Shown piece by piece: positions 25,585 through 33,668 of a DNA stretch of 42,188 nt (its first letter is position 1; every line of letters starts with the position of its first letter). The stretch is from contig NZ_BPQT01000058.1 of assembly GCF_022179405.1 (NCBI RefSeq), positions 1 through 42,188 of the forward strand, given 5' to 3'. The notes below the pieces were generated by a model. That model was not told where the DNA came from. It saw nothing but the letters and a program-made list of their open reading frames with translations, and did no database searches. The stretch comes from Methylobacterium marchantiae (GTDB lineage: Bacteria > Pseudomonadota > Alphaproteobacteria > Rhizobiales > Beijerinckiaceae). The translations under genes and the position numbers were made by a program.

Positions 25585-26900
25585 AAAAGTCGCCGGTCGG
25601 CATGTCTTGGAGATGATTCACTCTGTCCGAGGCAAGAGTGGGGTCGCGCGATGCGCGGGCGTGAGGATCGGTCGGAGAGCCTGTTCAACTACGTCCGCCT
25701 GGAGGAATGCGTTCCGGCCGATCATCTCTTGCGGCCGATCCGGGCGCTGGCGGACGAGGTCCTGGCCGGACTGAGCGGGCTTTCGAGGCGCTGTATTCGG
25801 GGATGGGGCGGCCCTCGATCCCGCCGGAGATGTTGCTGCGGGCGACGCTGCTGCAGGCCTTCTTCTCTGTGCGGTCCGAGCGGATGCTGATGGAGCAGAT
25901 CGACGACAATCTGCTTTTCCGGTGGTTCGTCGGGTTGGAGATGGACGCCGCCGTCTGGCATCCGACGGTGTTCACGCACAACCGCGACCGGCTGCTGGAG
26001 GCGGATGTCGCCCGCGCCTTCCTGTCGGGCCTGATGGCCCTGAAGCCCGTCAAGCGGCTCCTGTCGAGCGACCACTTTTCCGTCGACGGCACGCTGGTCG
26101 AGGCCTGGGTGAGCATGAAGAGCTTCCGGCCCAAGGACGGCTCGGGCGAGCCGCCGGGACCGGGCCGCAACGGCGAAGGCGACTTCCGCAAGGAGACGCG
26201 CTCGAACGAGACCCATGCCTCGACCACCGATCCGGATGCCCGGCTCTATCGCAGGAGAGCCGGCCAGGAGAGCCGGCTGTGCTTCATGGGCCATGCCCTG
26301 ATGGAGAACCGCAACGGGCTCGTGGTGGACGCGACGCTGACCCATGCCACCGGGACCGCCGAGAGCGAGGCGACGCCGACGATGCTCGACCGGCGCCCGC
26401 GCCGGCATCGGATCACCCTGGGGGTGGACAAGGCCTACGATGTCCGGGCCTTCGTCGGCGACCTGCGGGCGCGCCGCGTCACGCCCCACATCGCCATCAA
26501 CGGGGCGGTGTTCAAATCCGGCAAGCCGCGCAAAACGGCCATCGGTGGTCGCACCACGCACCATCCCGGCTACGCGATCAGCTTGGCGCTGCCGCAAGCG
26601 CGTGGAGGAGGTCTTCAGCTGGATCAAGGTCCAGGCGGTGTTGGCCAAGGTGAAGGTCCGGTCGAAGCTCAAGGTCGAGGCGGTCTTCGCCTTCGCGGCC
26701 GTCGCCTACAACCTCGTGCGCCTGCCCAGGCTACTGGCCAAAGCGGCGGGATGAGGGGAAAGCCCGGGGCCGGGCCCACCTCTGGAAACGGAGGGGCCGC
26801 CGACGGTGACGAACCTAACCCCCTCGAAGGCGCCGGTCGCTGCAAAGGCAGCGAACATCGTCCATGACGGGCGCCAAACCAGACTTCTTCAGCGGCCTGC
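25573..26900 (+). mobile_element. IS5/IS1182-type insertion sequence with 19-bp terminal inverted repeats
   Basis: The ends 25573-25591 and 26882-26900 are inverted repeats matching at 17 of 19 positions (consensus starting GCAGGTCGCTGAAAAAG on the left). They bracket a transposase pseudogene in a 1328-bp element. No target-site duplication is evident immediately outside the repeats. The left end interrupts the synthetase-like pseudogene; the right end stops 32 bp from the C39 exporter stop codon, so the insertion may have displaced the transcription end of that operon. Confidence 0.75.
25651..26753 (+). pseudogene. IS5/IS1182-type transposase, two frameshifts
   Basis: The N-terminus MRGREDRSESLFNYVRLEEC is read in one frame to about 25790. 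The main body continues in a second frame: GRPSIPPEMLLRATLLQAFF, FRWFVGLEMD, DHFSVDGTLVEAWVSMKSFR and LGVDKAYDVRAFV. The C-terminus RVEEVFSWIKVQAVLAKVKV is read in a third frame from about 26600. D-D-E-type residues can be seen (Asp in SVDGT, Asp in GVDKAYD, Glu in VEEVF), but the two frameshifts prevent a full-length product. Close relatives are common in Methylobacterium genomes as far as I recall. Confidence 0.85.
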
Positions 26901-26932
26901 TAGGAGCTCCGCACGCCTCCGTCATCTCTGCA

Positions 26933-29068
26933 TTATGCGATTTTCAGTTCATTCGGTCCGGTCGACAGATCCATCGGCTTGAGCACACCGTCCTCCAGGC
27001 GATAGGCGCGGTCGACATACGCCAGCACCCGGTCGCTATGCGTCACGAAGATCTTCGCACCGGGCAGCCTGCACAGGCTCTCGAGCAGGTCCTTCTCGGT
27101 CGCCGCGTCGAGATTGGCGGTGATCTCGTCGAACAGCATCAACCGTGGCTGGCGGCAGATCGCCCGGGCCGCGAGCACCCTTCGTCGCTGGCCGGTCGAC
27201 AGCAGCGAGTTGTTGTTTGCGACGATGGTCGCGATGCCCTGGGGAAGCGCGTCCATCTCCGCGTCGAGACCCACGGTCGACAGCGCGTGCCGGATTCTCT
27301 CGATGGGCATGTCGGGATCGAACAGGCTGACGTTCTCGACGATGGTCGCCGTGAAGAGGCCGTCCTCTGCGAAGACCACGCCGAGGTTGGATCGGTACTC
27401 CATAACGCCGAACCGTCCGAGGGATTGCCCGTCGACGAGGAGCGAACCGCTCGTCGGTTGAGTCACACTCGCGATGACCTTCAAGAGCGAAGACTTGCCG
27501 GAGCCGGATTCGCCGACGATCGCGATGTGTTCGCCGCCATGGATATCGATCCGCAGGTTGGCCGACCGGACGACCGGACGCTCCTCCCGACCGAACGAGA
27601 TGGCGATGTCCGTCAGCTCCACGTCCCGGCGGATCGCCTTGCGGATCACCGCCGATTTCGCGGACGCTTCCGGCTCGTTCTGGATCACGTCCTCCAGACG
27701 GCGGACGTGCGACTTGATCACGGTCAGATGCATCAGATTGGTGGTCAGGGTGTCGATCATCACGAAGAAGGTGCCGCGCAGCGCGAAGAAGGCGTAGAGC
27801 ATGCCGATGGTCATCTGGTTGAGCAGCACGGCGCCGACCCCGGCGTAGAGCGTCCCCACCGTTCCGAGAATGACGATCATGTGCACCCAGAGCTGGGTAT
27901 CGATCTGCAGCCGCCGGGAGATGAAGTCGCGGCCGGCGTAGCGAGACAGCTTCTCGAACCATCGTTGCTCGATCCGGCCTGCGACGTTGTGGGCCTTGAT
28001 GATCTGGATCCGGTCGAGACCATCCAGGAGCGTGCTGACTTCCTCGGTCTTGGCGGTCAGGGCCTCGGTGGTCGCCTCCCGCGTTCGCTGCAGGAACAAC
28101 GTGCGCATGCCGACCGCCAGCGCCAGGGTGGCGAGCACCATCAGCGTCATGTCGATCGAGTAGTAGAACATCAGCGCCACCGAGATCACCGACACGGCGG
28201 TGTCGGCCAGCGACCGGACCATGCCGTCCGCCGCGAAGGCCTTGACCTGATCGACCGAGTTCAGTCGCGTGATGAAGTCGCCCGGATGACGGGCCTCGAA
28301 GTAGCGCAGAGGCAGTCGCAGGCCGTGGCCGACGACCGAGCGGGAGAACTGCAGCTGCATACCGATCGACGCCCGCAGGATGAGCATGTCCCGCAGCCAG
28401 TTTCCCACGGCCTCGAACATCAACAGCGCCGCAAGACCGATGGCGATGATCGCGAGCAGGTCGAGGTCGGCCTGCGGCAGGACGAAATCGAGGGAGACCT
28501 GCAGCAGGATCGGTGAGGCGAGCGCGAGCAGTCCGACGGCGATCGAGACCGAGAGGATCTTCCAGAAGGTCGCCTGGAACCCGCCGGTCGACTTGATGAT
28601 CGCCCAGAGCGACAGGCCGTCCTTGGAAACGATCTTGTCCACCGCCACGCGCGGCTGGAATTCGAGGGCGACGCCCGAGAAATACTTCTCGAAATCCTTG
28701 CGGGAGAACACGCGCCGGCCAACGGCAGGATCGTGGACGACGTATTGTCCACGCGTGATCCGGTCGAGCACCACGTAATGCCGGTGTTCCCAATGCAGGA
28801 TCGCCGGCAGATTGAGGCCGACGAGGTCGTCTGTGTTCTCGACGCCCAGGGCCCGGGTGTCGAAGCCGAAGGCGCCGCCGAGCCCGTACAGCTCGGCGAC
28901 CGTCATCCCGCCTTTGAAGATCTGGTGGACCGACCGCATGTAGGGAAGGTCGACGTTGTGGCCGTGGGCATTGGCGATCATCGCCATGCAGGCGAGGCCG
29001 CATTCCTGCTGCTCGCTCTGGAGCAGGGTCCGGACGCGCGGCTTGTCGGAGACGAATGGCAGGCTCAC
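26933..29068 (-). CDS. Peptidase-containing ABC exporter (C39 peptidase, membrane and ATPase domains)
   Basis: The 711-aa protein has three domains. Residues 1-140 form a C39 peptidase with an intact triad: Cys23 (QQECGLACM), His97 (HWEHRHYVVLD) and Asp113 (VVHDPAVG). Residues ~160-450 form the six-helix export domain. The C-terminal ATPase has Walker A GESGSGKSS, signature LLSTGQRRR and Walker B LMLFDEITANLD. Such proteins cut double-glycine leaders and export the released peptide; the candidate substrate is encoded at 33200-33328. The catalytic Cys separates it from HlyB-type exporters, whose domain is inactive. The start is GTG at 29068, overlapping the HlyD stop as GTGA; the longer frame running to 30208 is antisense-like within hlyD and is rejected. 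Confidence 0.92.
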   Translation of the reverse strand: MSLPFVSDKPRVRTLLQSEQQECGLACMAMIANAHGHNVDLPYMRSVHQIFKGGMTVAELYGLGGAFGFDTRALGVENTDDLVGLNLPAILHWEHRHYVVLDRITRGQYVVHDPAVGRRVFSRKDFEKYFSGVALEFQPRVAVDKIVSKDGLSLWAIIKSTGGFQATFWKILSVSIAVGLLALASPILLQVSLDFVLPQADLDLLAIIAIGLAALLMFEAVGNWLRDMLILRASIGMQLQFSRSVVGHGLRLPLRYFEARHPGDFITRLNSVDQVKAFAADGMVRSLADTAVSVISVALMFYYSIDMTLMVLATLALAVGMRTLFLQRTREATTEALTAKTEEVSTLLDGLDRIQIIKAHNVAGRIEQRWFEKLSRYAGRDFISRRLQIDTQLWVHMIVILGTVGTLYAGVGAVLLNQMTIGMLYAFFALRGTFFVMIDTLTTNLMHLTVIKSHVRRLEDVIQNEPEASAKSAVIRKAIRRDVELTDIAISFGREERPVVRSANLRIDIHGGEHIAIVGESGSGKSSLLKVIASVTQPTSGSLLVDGQSLGRFGVMEYRSNLGVVFAEDGLFTATIVENVSLFDPDMPIERIRHALSTVGLDAEMDALPQGIATIVANNNSLLSTGQRRRVLAARAICRQPRLMLFDEITANLDAATEKDLLESLCRLPGAKIFVTHSDRVLAYVDRAYRLEDGVLKPMDLSTGPNELKIA

Positions 29069-30396
29069 GTGCGTCCCCTCATGGCGAAGATCGGATCGAG
29101 CACCCAGTCGATGAGCCGACGGCGCTCGACGATGATGTCGGCGCTCAGCGTCGACCCGATCAGGATCGGCCTCTCCGCTCCGTAGGCGACGATGGTCTTG
29201 TCCTCGGGCTCCACCTCGATCAGGAACTTCGATTGCGGCGGCGGTCGCGGTCCGGCCTTGGCGAGCGACACGTCGAGCACCGCCGACGCCTCGTCCTCCT
29301 TCGGCAAACTCAGGGGCTGCCGGCCGATCGCGATGATCCGGCCATGCTTGACCCCGAAGGTCTTGTAGGGAAACGCGTCGTACTTCAGCACGACCCTCTG
29401 GCCGAGCGCCAGCAGCCCCATGGTCTTCGAGGGCGCCTGCAGGCCGATGGTGAAGGTCGCGTCCGGATCGCCGATGGCCGCGATCGTGTCGCCGAGCTTC
29501 ACGTCGGAGCCTTCCCGCACGTTGAGCGCCGCGATCCTGCCCCTGATGCCGACGATCACCTCCGTGGCGATCGCCGATTTCGCACGCTCGATCCGGGAAT
29601 CGAGCTCGGCCAGCGCGCGCCCGAGCTGCGCCCGCTCGTTGGCATTGGCCGACTTGTTCTGCTGTACGGTCCTGCGGCGTTCGATCTGCGTCGAGGCGAG
29701 TTGGGACACCTGGAGGCGGACATCGAGGAGCTGGCGCGTGTAGTCCTGCTTGATCCGCTCCTGTGCGGTGACGACGTCGCGGGTGACGTCGCCGAGCTTG
29801 AGATAGGTCTGGAGCTTGCGGACGATGCCGTCCTGAGAGGCCAGCGCGCTCGTCAGCTCGGCTTCCTGCTTGCGCAGGTTCTCGTTGATCTTGACGACGT
29901 TGCCTTCCAGCGCGCCGAGATCGTGCGCGTCGTTCGAGGTCAGGGCTTCGAGATCGACGATCTGCTTCTGAATGGTCTGCCGCTGCCCGGTCAACGACTG
30001 CACTTCGGCTTCCGAAAGCGGTTTGGCGCCGGCCGAACTCTGCTGAGGCGCGACGGTCAGCAGGCGCTGGCCGACCGCGACCTCCTCCCCTTGCGCCACC
30101 CAGACCTTCGTCACGGTGCCGTCGACGGGAGCGCTGATGCGCTGGCTGCCCTTCGAGCCGAGCACGATGCCGCGCATCGTCTCCTGCTTGGCGAACGTGC
30201 CGATCCACATCGCGGCGATCAGGAAGGCCGCGAGCACGACGAAGAATACGACCAGGAGGTTGGACGCGGTATCGCGGCGGAACTCGATCGTGGAGGACAG
30301 CTCGTGAAGACCGGTCACCTCGAACCGGCTCATCATGCCCGAAGGCTTGGCCTGCCTCCGTCCGAGAAGCCGCCCGAAGACGTCAGAGACCGACAT
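29065..30396 (-). CDS. HlyD-family periplasmic adaptor
   Basis: The 443-aa protein has one transmembrane helix near residues 48-68 (NLLVVFFVVLAAFLIAAMWI). A lipoyl-like half motif follows (RISAPVDGTVTKVWVAQGEEV), then a long coiled coil (about residues 120-260) and the second lipoyl half (IRGRIAALNVREGSDVKLGD). The C-terminal beta-barrel part ends GSTLSADIIVERRRLIDWV. It should bridge the C39 ABC exporter to the TolC-like channel. ATG 30396 is preferred (AAAGG upstream; 14-nt overlap with the acyltransferase gene); ATG 30429 would add 11 residues. Transcription order is acyltransferase, HlyD, ABC, all overlapping. Confidence 0.88.
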   Translation of the reverse strand: MSVSDVFGRLLGRRQAKPSGMMSRFEVTGLHELSSTIEFRRDTASNLLVVFFVVLAAFLIAAMWIGTFAKQETMRGIVLGSKGSQRISAPVDGTVTKVWVAQGEEVAVGQRLLTVAPQQSSAGAKPLSEAEVQSLTGQRQTIQKQIVDLEALTSNDAHDLGALEGNVVKINENLRKQEAELTSALASQDGIVRKLQTYLKLGDVTRDVVTAQERIKQDYTRQLLDVRLQVSQLASTQIERRRTVQQNKSANANERAQLGRALAELDSRIERAKSAIATEVIVGIRGRIAALNVREGSDVKLGDTIAAIGDPDATFTIGLQAPSKTMGLLALGQRVVLKYDAFPYKTFGVKHGRIIAIGRQPLSLPKEDEASAVLDVSLAKAGPRPPPQSKFLIEVEPEDKTIVAYGAERPILIGSTLSADIIVERRRLIDWVLDPIFAMRGRT

Positions 30397-31324
30397 GGGC
30401 TTCGACCTTTCCGGCATCGTTCGCGGCATGAGGCATGCGCGATCGGACCCGCTCGGGATAGAATTCGGGAAGGCGGGTCCACATGTGCCACTGCTCGGGC
30501 GCGATCGCGACGAAACCTTCGATCTGACGGCCGATCGCGCGTGCCAGCGACCGGCGTTCCTCGGGCGAGTTCGCCGAGACCTCGAAGGGCTGGCCGAAGA
30601 CGATCTCGTCCCGCGATGGGAGCGAGTGGACGGTCATCGGCAGGACCACGGCCTTGAGCATGCGCGCCATCGCGTCGAGCCCGAGGGCGATGGCGGCCGG
30701 TTCCCCGAACAGGGTGGTGTCGGCTGGAGAACCGTAGGTTTCGGGGAGATCGAGCAGCGACACCACCACGCCTCCCTTGCGGGCGAAGCGCATAGCATCG
30801 ATGAAATCCGCCTCGTTGCGGGTATTGAGGATACGGAACTCGCCGGCGACTTCGCGCAGGCGATCCATCGCCGCGTTGTTCTCCGGCAGGTCTTCCCGCG
30901 CCCGGAGGACCAACAATCGACGGCCCGCAAAATACTTCCAGAAGACGTAGGTGATGCCGATCGGGAAGATGCCCATATGAATCGGCGCGAGGATGACGGA
31001 ATCTCCGCTCGCCGCGATGCGTTCGACGAGAGCCGGGTCGCTGACGCGCGTCCCGCTGCAATCGTCGATCAGTTGCTGACGATTTCGGGAAATGCTCGCA
31101 TACCATTCCATGACCAGCAGGGTGTCCTGGTAGTCATGTTCCAACGCCAGGCGCCGCGCCGGTCCTGCACCGATCTTGAGGTACTTTTCGACGACGCGCT
31201 CGAGTCCGAATCCCACATCCGCGCGAAACGGAAGCGCCACCCGCCACAGGGTGCGGAGGGCGCGACGCCGCGATGCGAGAGGGAGGCGCCCAAGGAGCTT
31301 GATGATCTGCAGCACAGCCGTCAT
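30383..31324 (-). CDS. LpxL/HtrB-like acyltransferase
   Basis: The 313-aa protein resembles lauroyl/myristoyl-type lysophospholipid acyltransferases. It has a long N-terminal helix region, APIHMGIFPIG around His116, GGVVVSLLDLPETYG, TTLFGEPAAIALGLDAMARM, and a C-terminal QIEGFVAIAPEQWHMWTRLPEF, which matches the closing P-x-x-W-x-W-like region of LpxL proteins. Enzymes of this family move an acyl chain from ACP or CoA onto lipid or amine acceptors at the inner membrane. The HX4(D/E) motif is degenerate: the acidic residue after His116 is Pro here. It overlaps hlyD by 14 nt, so it belongs to the exporter transcript. The acceptor is unknown; the neighbouring ACP is a possible donor partner (inference). 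Confidence 0.75.
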   Translation of the reverse strand: MTAVLQIIKLLGRLPLASRRRALRTLWRVALPFRADVGFGLERVVEKYLKIGAGPARRLALEHDYQDTLLVMEWYASISRNRQQLIDDCSGTRVSDPALVERIAASGDSVILAPIHMGIFPIGITYVFWKYFAGRRLLVLRAREDLPENNAAMDRLREVAGEFRILNTRNEADFIDAMRFARKGGVVVSLLDLPETYGSPADTTLFGEPAAIALGLDAMARMLKAVVLPMTVHSLPSRDEIVFGQPFEVSANSPEERRSLARAIGRQIEGFVAIAPEQWHMWTRLPEFYPERVRSRMPHAANDAGKVEAHVGL

Positions 31325-31618
31325 GTGCCGACTAAAACCTCGGTTTCGACCTCTTGGAGCAAGAGATTCCGGTGACGATCGTCGGAAGCATCTGTGCCTC
31401 CCACTGACAAAAGAAGACGGCGCACTCGTCTCGAGTCCGCCGTCCTGGCATACAGCACGGCCAAGTTTCGCTCATCTTCCGATACGTGATCGTCGACTTG
31501 CGAAGATCACTGCGTCAGTGGCCGCATGACCCTAGAAAAATAGGGTTAAAACACTCTGAATGCGGCCTTTCCTTCGCCGCGATCGGCGTTCGGACGACCT
31601 TCATCCGGCCGCAGGCAA
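31325..31618. other. Spacer between aminotransferase and acyltransferase genes
   Basis: 294 bp containing the leftward terminator at 31406-31444 and a short 6-bp stem (31529-31534 with 31541-31546) close to the aminotransferase stop. Only about 80 bp separate the terminator from the acyltransferase start, so either a compact promoter lies there or read-through feeds the exporter genes. No convincing -35/-10 pair was found. Confidence 0.45.
31406..31444 (-). terminator. Rho-independent terminator after the aminotransferase gene
   Basis: On the minus strand, a GC-rich hairpin (31444-31416; two 13-nt arms with one mismatch, AGA loop) is followed by TTCTTTTG. This is a good intrinsic terminator for leftward transcription and separates the aminotransferase from the acyltransferase-hlyD-ABC genes. 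Confidence 0.7.
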
Positions 31619-33040
31619 TCAGTCCGACGACAGTTCCGCCGAGACGAAATCCATCACGTCGCGCAGGGTCGAGACGATGTCGTCGACCTCGCTCCGGCTG
31701 ATCGTGAAGGGCGGCGATACCAGGATGCGGTCGGCGCTGGCGCGGACGATCACGCCCCGCATGATGCAGAAGTTGCGGATGACCATTCCGATATCGCCGG
31801 GCCGCGAGAAGCGCTGCCGGGTCGTCTTGTCGAGCACGAGCTGAACCGCCCCCAGCAACCCGACCGAGACCGCCTCGCCGACGATGACGTGGTCGGAAAG
31901 ACCGCGCCAGGCCTCGGCGAAATAGGGTCCGATGTCGTCTCGCACGCGCTCGACCAGCCGCTCCTCTTCGAGGATCCGCAGGTTCGCGAGAGCGGCGGCG
32001 GCGGCGACCGGGTGACCCGAATAGGTGAAACCGTGGTGGAACGGACCTGCCTTGTGGATGAGGATGTCGGCCACGCGGTCGGAGACCATGACGCCCGCGA
32101 TCGGCAGGTAACCCGACGACAGGCCCTTGGCGATCGCGCAGAAATCCGGTTCCAGCCCGTAATGCTGGTAGCCGAACCAGGATCCGAGGCGGCCAAAGCC
32201 GGTGATGACTTCGTCGACGGCCAGCAGGATGTCGTATTTCCGGCAGATGCGCTGGATCTCGGGCCAGTAGGTCTCGGGCGGAACGATCACGCCGCCGACG
32301 CCCTGGATAGGTTCGGCGACGAAGGCCGCGACGCGCTCAGGCCCCAGTTCCAGGATCTTGTCTTCCAGTTCGCGTGCCCGCGCCAGGCCGAACTCGGCCG
32401 GCGCGAGGTCGCCGCCCTCGCCGTACCAGTAGGGCTGGCCGATATGGACGATGCCGGGAATCGGCAGGTTGCCCTGCTCGTGCATGTGTTTCATGCCGCC
32501 GAGGCTCGCGCCCGCCACCGTCGAGCCGTGATAGGCGTTGTGCCGGGCGATCACGATCGACTTCTCGGGCTTGCCGCACGTCGCCCAATAGACCCGCGCC
32601 ATCCTGAACCAGGTATCGTTGGCCTCGGATCCAGAATTGGTGAAGAACACCCGGTTGATGTTCGGCCCCGCATAGGAGCAGATCTTCTCTGCCAGCAGTG
32701 CCGTCGCCGCCGTCGTCGTCGCGAAATAGGTATTGTAATAGGGAAGGGCATTCATCTGCGCGAAGACGGCGTCCGCAATCTCGCGGCGGCCGTAACCGAC
32801 ATTCACGCACCAGAGCCCGGCGAAAGCGTCGAGATAGCGTTTTCCGGTGCTGTCGTAGACGTAGACTCCCTCGCCGCGCGTCATCACGCGGATGCCGCCG
32901 TCCAGGAGTTCCTTCATGTCGGCGAAGGGATGGAGGTGATGGGCGAGATCGGCGGCGGCCACATCGGGAGAATCCGAGCCGGCGGAATTTAAGCCGGTAG
33001 CGTCCAGGCTGGTGGCCGGCATCGGAGGGACGTCCAGCAT
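31619..33040 (-). CDS. Class III PLP-dependent omega-aminotransferase
   Basis: This encodes 473 aa. It shows the class III pattern: LDAFAGLWCVNVGYGRREIA, FFTNSGSEANDTWFRMARVY (phosphate-binding region), RHNAYHGSTVAGASLGG, and LLAVDEVITGFGRLGSWFG with the PLP-contacting Asp. The Schiff-base Lys305 lies in AIAKGLSSGYLP, and HGFTYSGHPVAAAAALAN follows. Relatives transfer amino groups from putrescine, beta-alanine or similar omega-amines to pyruvate. The role here is unclear: it could be independent metabolism, or it could act on an acyl intermediate or the exported peptide. The start at 33040 is supported by AGAGGTGAT upstream. Flanking terminators suggest its own transcription or limited read-through from the peptide gene. 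Confidence 0.85.
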   Translation of the reverse strand: MLDVPPMPATSLDATGLNSAGSDSPDVAAADLAHHLHPFADMKELLDGGIRVMTRGEGVYVYDSTGKRYLDAFAGLWCVNVGYGRREIADAVFAQMNALPYYNTYFATTTAATALLAEKICSYAGPNINRVFFTNSGSEANDTWFRMARVYWATCGKPEKSIVIARHNAYHGSTVAGASLGGMKHMHEQGNLPIPGIVHIGQPYWYGEGGDLAPAEFGLARARELEDKILELGPERVAAFVAEPIQGVGGVIVPPETYWPEIQRICRKYDILLAVDEVITGFGRLGSWFGYQHYGLEPDFCAIAKGLSSGYLPIAGVMVSDRVADILIHKAGPFHHGFTYSGHPVAAAAALANLRILEEERLVERVRDDIGPYFAEAWRGLSDHVIVGEAVSVGLLGAVQLVLDKTTRQRFSRPGDIGMVIRNFCIMRGVIVRASADRILVSPPFTISRSEVDDIVSTLRDVMDFVSAELSSD

Positions 33041-33076
33041 GCGATCACCTCTGGTCCGCGAGTTCGATGGAAATCG

Positions 33077-33116
33077 AGAAAAGGCTGTACCGAGAGCGGA
33101 TCATCGGTACAGCCTT
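33077..33116 (-). terminator. Rho-independent terminator after the precursor peptide gene
   Basis: Arms 33081-33093 and 33104-33116 form a perfect 13-bp stem with a 10-nt loop. On the minus strand the hairpin is followed by TTTTC. It lies 84 bp beyond the peptide stop and about 40 bp before the aminotransferase start, so it would cap a short, abundant precursor mRNA and allow only partial read-through into the next gene. Confidence 0.8.
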
Positions 33117-33199
33117 CTGTCTTGCATGCGGACCTGATCGGACCGTGGCCGATCTCGCCCGCATGGCCTCAGTGATGTTCGACTAGAATAACGTCGATA

Positions 33200-33328
33200 T
33201 CAGCTGGACTTGCCACCCTTCGACGGGCCGCAGGCCGGGGGCGGGGGCGGGCTGCCGCCCTTGTCCTGGCCGCAGGGGCCGCCGCCGCCGGCGATCTGCT
33301 TGATCTGGTCGAGCTTGAGTTCTTTCAT
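33200..33328 (-). CDS. Double-glycine leader precursor peptide (candidate bacteriocin/RiPP-like peptide)
   Basis: The 42-aa product was missed by a 60-aa length cut-off. The leader MKELKLDQIKQIAGG has the typical alternating acidic and hydrophobic pattern and Gly14-Gly15 cleavage site used by C39 peptidases. The predicted core after Gly15 has 27 residues: it is Gly-rich, has cysteines at positions 19 and 33 (a possible disulfide), five consecutive prolines between them and a Lys/Ser-rich tail ending KGGKSS. The ATG at 33328 has an AGGAG ribosome binding site seven bases upstream. A terminator follows at 33077-33116. An overlapping longer frame on the same strand (33183-33422) starts without a ribosome binding site and has shadow-like Arg/Pro/Gln composition. 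The matching C39 exporter, HlyD and TolC genes are nearby on the same strand. Confidence 0.82.
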   Translation of the reverse strand: MKELKLDQIKQIAGGGGPCGQDKGGSPPPPPACGPSKGGKSS

Positions 33329-33668
33329 GCCTGATCTCCTTCGTTGCCGGCGCCGTTGTCTGCCGGCGACGCATTGATCGAATACATCGCGTTCTTTTGC
33401 AATAAAATGAATACGTTAACACTAATACCGGCTGATTTCACTGAAATAGACTCAATTTAACCAGTTAAATTTCCCATTAATATCGACTAATCGGGTCGCG
33501 TCGAGACATTGGCTTTGGAAAATCGCCGATCTCTGCGATCCGAGGCTTGCAATGCCTCAAGTCTACATGCCGTCGAGAGAGGCCATGGACGGTCATGCGA
33601 TTCGCCCGCGGGTTTTCCGGGGCGGCGCGCTCCTTCGCCGGGCGGTGGCCGCTCCCGCGGAGCGCAGT
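33329..33668. promoter_or_regulatory. Upstream region of the precursor gene
   Basis: 340 bp between the TolC stop and the peptide start. The part 33385-33490 is markedly AT-rich and is the likely promoter region for leftward transcription of the peptide, though no single -35/-10 pair stands out. Within the leader, a GCCGGC repeat pair (about 33348-33370) can form a hairpin just upstream of the ribosome binding site. The GC-rich half next to the TolC stop contains a 6-bp stem (33650-33664) without a T-run. Confidence 0.5.

Noticed and set aside
26933-30208. A single 1091-aa minus-strand frame spanning exporter and adaptor genes
   Set aside because: The part beyond 29068 is Arg/Asp/Gly-rich shadow sequence of hlyD; the exporter starts at GTG 29068 with a GTGA overlap.
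30397-30429. Upstream ATG for the HlyD gene at 30429
   Set aside because: It would overlap the acyltransferase gene by 47 nt and has no better ribosome binding site than 30396.
33183-33422. A 79-aa minus-strand frame overlapping the precursor peptide gene
   Set aside because: It has no ribosome binding site, is rich in Arg/Gln/Pro and begins in AT-rich promoter-like DNA; the 42-aa frame has a strong site and a leader.
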